A stretch of 19,277 bases of DNA, from assembly GCA_040384645.1 (NCBI GenBank), contig JAZKIX010000042.1:1-19277 (forward strand), read 5' to 3'. Positions 13,992 to 19,277 of this stretch are shown here, piece after piece. Position 1 is the stretch's first letter. Each line of letters begins with the position of its first letter. The stretch comes from JAZKIX01 sp040384645 (GTDB lineage Bacteria; Pseudomonadota; Gammaproteobacteria; Burkholderiales; Burkholderiaceae_D). A program made the translations under genes and the position numbers. A model generated the notes under the pieces. That model made no database searches. It saw nothing but the letters and a program-made list of their open reading frames with translations, and was not told where the DNA came from.

Positions 13992-14336
13992 ATGCTGATC
14001 ACTTTTAAATCCAAAGCCGCATCGGATGTGTTGATGTACAAAGAGCATGCCAAAATCATCTTGAATCTGGTGCATAAGGATTTGGATCGCGGCATCATTA
14101 CCGCCGCTGAAACTGCCAACGCGGTGCGAATCCTGGAGTCCGAAATTGCCGAGAGCAAGGCTCATCCGGTGTCCGAAGAAGTACAACGCGATGTCTTTGC
14201 CCATCATGGTGACGCCGGTGACGATAACGAGCATGAAAGCAAGCAGGCTGTCACTTTTGCCGTGCGCGCCTATCCCTTGCTGGAAATGCTACGTGCCGCG
14301 CAAAAGGGTGGTAACGACGTGATGTGGGGTATTTGA
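13992..14336 (+). CDS. DUF1840 domain-containing protein
   Basis: 114 residues from the ATG at 13992, with GGAGGGG 6-7 bases upstream. The whole protein matches the DUF1840 layout: MLITFKSKAASDVLMYKEHAK at the start, a helix ending ESEIAESKAHP, an acidic His-rich linker (AHHGDAGDDNEHE) and FAVRAYPLLEMLRAAQKGG...VMWG at the end. It is cytoplasmic and its function is unknown; the family is common in Betaproteobacteria. Its TGA overlaps the ATG of the next gene (TGATG), so the two are translationally coupled. Confidence 0.92.
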   Translation: MLITFKSKAASDVLMYKEHAKIILNLVHKDLDRGIITAAETANAVRILESEIAESKAHPVSEEVQRDVFAHHGDAGDDNEHESKQAVTFAVRAYPLLEMLRAAQKGGNDVMWGI

Positions 14337-15199
14337 TGGAATCGCTTGCCAGCGTACGCGAGCATACCTTGCTCGCCGCCGATGGCACTGCGTTATTTGT
14401 CAGGGATTCCATGCTGCCGGCAGATCAAGCGGCAACGCGGCGCGGTATTGTCTTGATGCATGGTTTGGGTGAGCATAGCGGACGCTATGCCCATGTGTTG
14501 CGCTTTTTCAATCAATGCGGATTTTCGGTGCGTTGCTACGATCATCGCGGTCATGGCCGCTCTGGCGGAGTGCGTGGCGGTGTGCCCAATGGCGATCCGC
14601 TCGTGTTCGATGCCCAGATCGTGATTGAAGATTTTGCGAAAAAATTTTCAACGCCGCCTTTATTGTGCGGCCATAGCATGGGTGGGCTGATTGCCGCACG
14701 GTTTGCCACAGCCGCCATTTCGCCATTGGGCGGTTTGATCCTGTCGTCGCCGGCATTGGCGATTCCCTTAAGCCAGGGACAGGCTTTATTGCTCAAAGTA
14801 TTGAGCCGGCTCGCGCCCGGCCTGACGCTGGCTAACGGTGTGCCAAAAAAATATCTTTCGCATGCGCCGACGGTGGCCACCGCGTATAAGACCGACCCTC
14901 TGGTGCATTCGCGCATCAATGCGCGTCTATTGCGTTTGATGTTCAAGATGATTTTGCATGCCCAGGATCATGCCGCCGCTTTGTCGATTCCAACCTTGAT
15001 CGTCGCGGCAGGCGATGACCATCTGGTCGACCTTAACGGCAGCAAGGCTTTTTTCGCCAAACTGCCTGACGGCATGGCGACGCTGCACGTGTATGACGGC
15101 TTTTATCATGAGGTATTCAACGAAATCGAGGCAGCACGCGTGTTCGATGATATTCGTCTGTGGCTGGATGAGCGCGGCTTGATGGCGCCAGCTAGCTGA
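14336..15199 (+). CDS. Alpha/beta hydrolase, monoacylglycerol-lipase / serine aminopeptidase type
   Basis: 287 residues from the ATG at 14336, which shares one base with the DUF1840 stop; an in-frame GTG at 14324 is less likely. It is a Hydrolase_4 family protein: oxyanion loop HGLGEHSGRY (42-51), DHRGHGRSGG (69-78), nucleophile elbow GHSMGG with Ser114, acid in AGDDHLVD (Asp228 likely), and His258 in YDGFYHEVFNE. The HGxGEHxxRY and DHRGHGxS signatures are those of monoacylglycerol lipase and lysophospholipase L2-like enzymes. There is no signal peptide. The substrate is probably a mono- or lysoglyceride or a similar ester, by family. Confidence 0.92.
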   Translation: MESLASVREHTLLAADGTALFVRDSMLPADQAATRRGIVLMHGLGEHSGRYAHVLRFFNQCGFSVRCYDHRGHGRSGGVRGGVPNGDPLVFDAQIVIEDFAKKFSTPPLLCGHSMGGLIAARFATAAISPLGGLILSSPALAIPLSQGQALLLKVLSRLAPGLTLANGVPKKYLSHAPTVATAYKTDPLVHSRINARLLRLMFKMILHAQDHAAALSIPTLIVAAGDDHLVDLNGSKAFFAKLPDGMATLHVYDGFYHEVFNEIEAARVFDDIRLWLDERGLMAPAS

Positions 15200-15333
15200 C
15201 GCCGTAAATTATCATCACAGTGCGCAGCCTGCTATTCATAACAGCCGCTACAATTGTGCCTTTATTTGTGTTTGCACCAATTTGGAGCCGACTCCAGCAG
15301 GGTTGCTTCTCGTTTCGCAAGTGATACAGGACT

Positions 15334-15354
15334 GTAGGCGCGTGGTTGGCCTAC
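15334..15354. terminator. Weak hairpin upstream of rsmB
   Basis: GTAGGC (15334-15339) and GCCTAC (15349-15354) form a 6-bp GC-rich stem with a 9-base loop, followed by TTTCTC. It may end transcription coming from the hydrolase gene, or lie in the rsmB leader. The rest of 15200-15452 shows no gene; a TACAAT at 15249-15254 could be a -10 but lacks a -35. Confidence 0.3.
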
Positions 15355-15452
15355 TTTCTCAAGCGTCACCGTGAATTCGAGGGGTTTTCCCGCCAGGTTC
15401 TTGATGGCATTGTCGCCACGGTGTGCCGCAGATGTACCGATAAAGAGCCCCT

Positions 15453-16877
15453 GTGCAAAAACGCCCGCTGATCACCATTACTCCCGCCGCTGCCAAAGCG
15501 CCAGCCAAACCTGCTTTGCGACCGAGCTATCATCCCGATGTCAAGCCGGTATTGCAGCCGGGATTTAAACCGGACTTGCCTAATGGATCGCTGGCGTTTT
15601 GCTTGCTGGGCGCGGCTAATGCGGTCGCGCAAGTGCGTACCGGTACCGCCTTACCGCAAGCACTGGCCAAGATTTTTGTGCAAACCGGTGCTTCGCCGCA
15701 GGCGCGCGGCGCCATGCAAGATATTGCGTATCGCACCATGCGACGGCTGGGGCGCAGCGAAGCGCTGATTTCTCTCATGACGAGCAAAGCGCCGGAGCCG
15801 CCGATGCTGCACGGGCTTTTATGCTGCGCCTTGAGTCTGATGTTGCCGCCAGAAGAGTGCGCTGACGCCAAACCGTATGAAGACTTTACGGTGGTCGATC
15901 AGGCAGTCACGGTGGCGACCTCGCATCCCGATATGGCGCATGCCAAGGGCATGGTCAACGCCGTATTGCGCCGCTTTTTGCGGGAGCAAGAGGCCTTGCT
16001 GAAAACCGCTTTACAAAAACCCGAAGCGGTCTGGAATTATCCTTTGTGGTGGATCGATGCCACCAAAGCGGCTTACCCGCGTGACTGGCAAGCCATCTTG
16101 AGCGCCGGCAATAGCGCGCCGCCATTGACCCTGCGCGTCAACCGCCGCAAGACCACGGTCCAGGCCTACCTGCAAACCTTGAATGAAAGCGGCATGGCGG
16201 CGGCCCAGATTGGCGCGGATGCGGTGCGTCTCGCAAAGCCGGTGCCGGTCGCGCAAATCCCCGGTTTTGACGCTGGCCTGGTATCGGTACAGGATGCCGC
16301 CGCGCAATTGGCGGCACCACTGCTTGATGTGCGTGAGGGGATGCGGGTACTCGATGCCTGCGCTGCGCCGGGTGGCAAGACCGGTCATCTGCTGGAATGC
16401 GCTGATATTGAATTGGTCGCACTCGATTCCGACGCCAAGCGTTTGCCCCGGATCGAAGAGAATTTGCAACGTTTGCAATTGACGGCCAGTCTCAAGGCTT
16501 TCGACGCGCGAACCAAGGTGTGGTGGGATGGTCGCCAGTTCGACCGTATCTTGGCTGACGTCCCTTGTACCGCCTCCGGTATCGTGCGCCGCCACCCCGA
16601 TATACGCTGGTTGCGGCGCAAGGGCGATGCCTTACAACTGGCTGCGCTTTCAGCAACAATCCTCGACAATTTGTGGCAGATGCTGCGCCCCGATGGTAAA
16701 TTGCTCTTTGTTACCTGTTCGTTATGGCCGCAAGAATCGGAGGCGCAAGCGGCCGCCTTTGCGATGCGTAACGGCGCCCTTAGATTGCCTGCGCCAGGTC
16801 AATTGATGCCGACAGCGGGTGACGATAAAGATCACGATGGCTTGTTTTACGCGCTATTTCAAAAAGCTAAAGCTTGA
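15453..16877 (+). CDS. rsmB: 16S rRNA (cytosine-967-C5)-methyltransferase RsmB
   Basis: 474 residues from a GTG at 15453; an AAAGAG stretch lies upstream, and no in-frame ATG occurs before the NusB-like domain, so the non-ATG start is needed. The N-terminal ~45 residues are Pro/Lys-rich. Residues ~46-190 are the NusB-like RNA-binding domain (GSLAFCLLGAANAVAQVRTG). The SAM-binding methyltransferase follows: VSVQDAAAQLAAPLL, motif I VLDACAAPGGKTGHLLE, motif IV DVPCTASGIVRRHPDIRW with Cys372, and motif VI FVTCSLWPQE with Cys422. The two cysteines are the release and catalytic residues of the RNA m5C enzymes. It methylates C967 of 16S rRNA (E. coli numbering). It is the first gene of a tight row with the DUF4390 gene and ntrY. 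Confidence 0.95.
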   Translation: MQKRPLITITPAAAKAPAKPALRPSYHPDVKPVLQPGFKPDLPNGSLAFCLLGAANAVAQVRTGTALPQALAKIFVQTGASPQARGAMQDIAYRTMRRLGRSEALISLMTSKAPEPPMLHGLLCCALSLMLPPEECADAKPYEDFTVVDQAVTVATSHPDMAHAKGMVNAVLRRFLREQEALLKTALQKPEAVWNYPLWWIDATKAAYPRDWQAILSAGNSAPPLTLRVNRRKTTVQAYLQTLNESGMAAAQIGADAVRLAKPVPVAQIPGFDAGLVSVQDAAAQLAAPLLDVREGMRVLDACAAPGGKTGHLLECADIELVALDSDAKRLPRIEENLQRLQLTASLKAFDARTKVWWDGRQFDRILADVPCTASGIVRRHPDIRWLRRKGDALQLAALSATILDNLWQMLRPDGKLLFVTCSLWPQESEAQAAAFAMRNGALRLPAPGQLMPTAGDDKDHDGLFYALFQKAKA

Positions 16878-16881
16878 CAAT

Positions 16882-17538
16882 ATGTTCGCTGGCAGATGGT
16901 CGCATCCTGCGGTTTTGACAATTTTTCATCGACTTACCTTACGGTCCAATCACCCAGTGACGCGACGACTGACTCAACCCCTGTGCTGCGCATTAATGGC
17001 ATTTTTCATGCTGATTTTTGCCGCCCCGACCGTACGTGCTGCGGATGGCGTCGAGATCGTACAAGCGCGCCTGGAATCGTCCGATGACGGCTATCGTTTA
17101 TCGGCCAGCTTTTCGTTCGAACTCAATCGCGGGCTCGAAGAGGCGATTACGCGCGGCATCCCGCTTTATTTCACCACTGAAGTCGAATTGATTCGCCCGC
17201 GCTGGTATTGGCTGGACGAAAAAACGATCTCGACCTCACGTACGGTGCGCATTTCCTACAATGTTTTGACGCGCCAATTTCATGCCGCCATCAGTGGCAG
17301 CTTGCAGCAAAATTTCAATACGCTGGAAGACGCCTTGTCCCTGATCCGCCGTCCTCAACGCTGGATAGTGGCTGAAAAAGGCAGTTTGAAAGCAGGCCAA
17401 ACTTATCATGTGCAATTACGCACTGGGCTCGATGTCACGCAATTGTCTAAGCCGTTCCAGATCAATGCACTCAATAATCGCGACTGGCGCTTGTCGTCCG
17501 ATTGGAAGAGTTTTACCTACACGGTGGATGACAAGTGA
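16882..17538 (+). CDS. DUF4390 domain-containing exported protein
   Basis: 218 residues from the ATG at 16882, four bases after the rsmB stop. A GTG at 16957 would give a shorter and more standard signal peptide (TRRLTQPLCCALMAFFMLIFAAPTVRA); neither start has a good ribosome site, so the start is uncertain. Cleavage is expected at VRA before AD (residue 53 of the longer form). The mature part is beta-rich: VEIVQARLESSDDGYRLSASFSFELN, GIPLYFTTEVELIRPRWYW, TVRISYNVLTRQFHAA and a closing WRLSSDWKSFTYTV, which fits DUF4390. Its position between rsmB and ntrY is conserved in Burkholderiales; the function is unknown, and a periplasmic accessory role for the adjacent kinase is a guess. Its stop overlaps the GTG of ntrY by 4 bases. 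Confidence 0.9.
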   Translation: MFAGRWSHPAVLTIFHRLTLRSNHPVTRRLTQPLCCALMAFFMLIFAAPTVRAADGVEIVQARLESSDDGYRLSASFSFELNRGLEEAITRGIPLYFTTEVELIRPRWYWLDEKTISTSRTVRISYNVLTRQFHAAISGSLQQNFNTLEDALSLIRRPQRWIVAEKGSLKAGQTYHVQLRTGLDVTQLSKPFQINALNNRDWRLSSDWKSFTYTVDDK

Positions 17539-19277
17539 TTCGCGTGTTGCGGTATCTGCTCATCGTCGGTTGTGCGGTTGGCGCCATCCTCTTGTTCTTA
17601 TTGGCCTCGGCGTCGGAAAATACCGATTTCCTTGATCGACATTACAAGTGGCTGTTTGCACTGAACGCCTTGGTAGCCTTGGCCCTGTTCAGTCTAGTCA
17701 TCTTGATGTTGGCGCGTTTATACAAGCGCTACCGGCGTGGTAAATTCGGTTCCAAATTGATGGTGCGGCTGGTGTTGTTATTCGCCGTGATGGGGATTTT
17801 GCCGGGCGTGGTAATTTATGTGGTGTCGGTGCAATTCGTATCGCGTTCGATTGAATCCTGGTTCGATGTGCGGGTGGAGTCTGCGCTCGAGTCGGGCTTG
17901 AATCTGGTGCATGCTTCGCTCGACGGTTCGCTGATCGAATTAAACAACAAGGCACACAACATCGTGCTCGAATTGTCTGATCTAAGCGAGGCCGAACAGG
18001 CCACGGCGCTGTCGCGCATGCACGATCAAAGTCGTTTCCGCGAAGCCATGATCGTCACCTCGAATGGCCGCATTATCGCCAGCGCCGGCGATCAAATGAC
18101 TTCGTTGATGCCTGATTTGCCGACCGCCGCAATGCAAAGGCAGGCTCGCAATATACGCGGTTATGCCGCAATCGAAGGTGGTGCCGATCAGACTGAAAAG
18201 TCGATCTCTGCTGGCAATATCACCGCCAACACGTCCAATGCCTTGCGCTGGCGTGTCGTATTGGAAATACCGGCTGCATCGGACGTACATTCCTTGCAAG
18301 GCGAATCGTCCCGCTTCCTGCAATTATTGCAACCGGTGCCAACAAAATTGGCGACCAACGCCGAAGCCTTGCGTGCCGCGTACAGTGAATATCAAGAGCG
18401 TTCGCTGGCACGTTCCGGTTTGCGCAAGATTTACATTGTTACCCTGACTTTGACTTTGTTGCTGGCCATTTGCGCCGCTCTCGGTAGCGCCTTCCTGATC
18501 GCCAACAAGCTGGCCAAGCCGTTGCTACTGCTAGCCGAAGGCACCCGCGCCGTGGCTGAAGGCGACTTGTCGCCGCGCCCGATCGTCACTAGTTCGGATG
18601 AGCTCGGTTCCTTGACGCAATCGTTCAATATCATGACGCGGCAATTGTTCGATGCCCGCACTTTTGTTGAAAAAAACCGGGCTGAACTGGAAAATGCCAA
18701 AGCGTATCTGGAATCGGTACTGGGCAATATGTCGGCTGGTGTGATGGTGCTCGATGGCGAGTTTAAATTGGTCAGTTGCAACGAATCGGTCGAGCGCATT
18801 TTGCAGCACGCATTTAACTCCCATATCGGCGAACCGCTGGCTGCAATCGAAGGGTTGACGCCATTTGCCAAGGCCATCATCAGGGCGTTCTCGGAGCAGA
18901 GCGCGCAGTCGGTAGCCAGCGAAAGCCAGCGGATCAATTTGCATTGGCAACAGCAGATAGAAATCCCGCGTCTGGTGGGCGATTCCAATACTGATCACGA
19001 CATTACGTTACTCACGCGCGGATCGCGTTTGCCGGTGGTGAGCGGAGTCGGTTACGTGGTGGTATTCGATGATATTTCCGACGTGATTTCAGCCCAGCGC
19101 TCGATTGCCTGGGGTGAGGTGGCGCGACGTCTGGCGCATGAGATCAAGAACCCGTTGACGCCAATTCAATTGTCGGCCGAGCGTTTGCAAATGCGCCTTG
19201 CTGCCAAGCTGGAGCAAGCCGACCTCGACTTATTGAACAAGGGCACGGCTACCATTGTCAATCAGGTTTCTGCAATG
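17535..19277 (+). CDS. ntrY: NtrY-like sensor histidine kinase, cut by the right edge
   Basis: 581 residues are present and the frame stays open to the last base, so the ATPase domain is missing only because the window ends. GTG start at 17535 overlapping the previous stop (GTGA). Three N-terminal membrane segments lie at about 6-25, 38-60 and 78-98, followed by an extracytoplasmic region (about 99-295) and a fourth membrane segment (IYIVTLTLTLLLAICAALG, about 298-322). Next come a HAMP domain (KLAKPLLLLAEGTRAVAEGDL...SSDELGSLTQSFN), a PAS domain from about residue 388 (YLESVLGNMSAGVMVLDG) and the phospho-acceptor box RRLAHEIKNPLTPIQLSAERL with His535. This architecture is that of NtrY, partner of the NtrX response regulator, linked to nitrogen, redox or envelope signals; ntrX is expected just beyond the edge. 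Three-gene overlap suggests one transcript with rsmB. Confidence 0.93.
   Translation, partial: MIRVLRYLLIVGCAVGAILLFLLASASENTDFLDRHYKWLFALNALVALALFSLVILMLARLYKRYRRGKFGSKLMVRLVLLFAVMGILPGVVIYVVSVQFVSRSIESWFDVRVESALESGLNLVHASLDGSLIELNNKAHNIVLELSDLSEAEQATALSRMHDQSRFREAMIVTSNGRIIASAGDQMTSLMPDLPTAAMQRQARNIRGYAAIEGGADQTEKSISAGNITANTSNALRWRVVLEIPAASDVHSLQGESSRFLQLLQPVPTKLATNAEALRAAYSEYQERSLARSGLRKIYIVTLTLTLLLAICAALGSAFLIANKLAKPLLLLAEGTRAVAEGDLSPRPIVTSSDELGSLTQSFNIMTRQLFDARTFVEKNRAELENAKAYLESVLGNMSAGVMVLDGEFKLVSCNESVERILQHAFNSHIGEPLAAIEGLTPFAKAIIRAFSEQSAQSVASESQRINLHWQQQIEIPRLVGDSNTDHDITLLTRGSRLPVVSGVGYVVVFDDISDVISAQRSIAWGEVARRLAHEIKNPLTPIQLSAERLQMRLAAKLEQADLDLLNKGTATIVNQVSAM

Noticed and set aside
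18431..18988. Minus-strand ORFs of 185 and 155 aa at the right end
   Set aside because: They lie entirely inside the ntrY reading frame, which shows clear HAMP and PAS motifs.

Overview
The window looks like chromosomal DNA of a betaproteobacterium, most likely Burkholderiales and probably Oxalobacteraceae. This rests on gene order and family resemblance: rsmB, a DUF4390 gene and an ntrY-type kinase in a tight overlapping row, a DUF1840 protein, a phasin, and moderate GC with clear Shine-Dalgarno sites. I see no tRNA, rRNA, CRISPR array, transposase or phage gene. Ten Ns at 8344-8353 mark an assembly gap.

Region by region. (1) 96-5112, minus strand: two exported surface-type proteins. One combines a YVTN beta-propeller, four ~100-residue tandem repeats and an Ig-like end. 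The other has an InlB-B-like repeat followed by a parallel beta-helix. The gap between them holds a perfect palindrome. (2) 5410-7369, plus strand: a VOC/glyoxalase-fold protein and the ComM/YifB AAA+ ATPase. (3) 7370-13213: a stress- and envelope-flavoured accessory region with large gene-poor spacers full of inverted repeats. Its genes are a BON-domain lipoprotein behind a textbook sigma-54 (-24/-12) promoter, an entericidin-like 43-residue lipoprotein, a hemerythrin-like protein, a 41-residue proline-rich peptide, a phasin, a convergent PRC-barrel protein, and a sigma-54 enhancer-binding protein (EBP) that lacks any sensory domain. A perfect FNR-type site and a 22-bp palindrome lie in the spacer upstream of this activator. 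(4) 13331-15199, plus strand: a small lipoprotein, a DUF1840 protein and an alpha/beta hydrolase whose start overlaps the DUF1840 stop. (5) 15453-19277, plus strand: rsmB, a DUF4390 exported protein and an NtrY-like sensor kinase cut by the right edge.

The most interesting hypothesis is that region 3 is a small RpoN-dependent stress module. The domain-less sigma-54 activator at 12120 would drive the sigma-54 promoter at 7681 and perhaps further genes, with an oxygen-responsive Crp/Fnr input. The promoter, the activator and the FNR box are seen in the sequence; the link between them is inference. Several small genes here (entericidin, proline-rich peptide) are short enough for automated annotation to miss.
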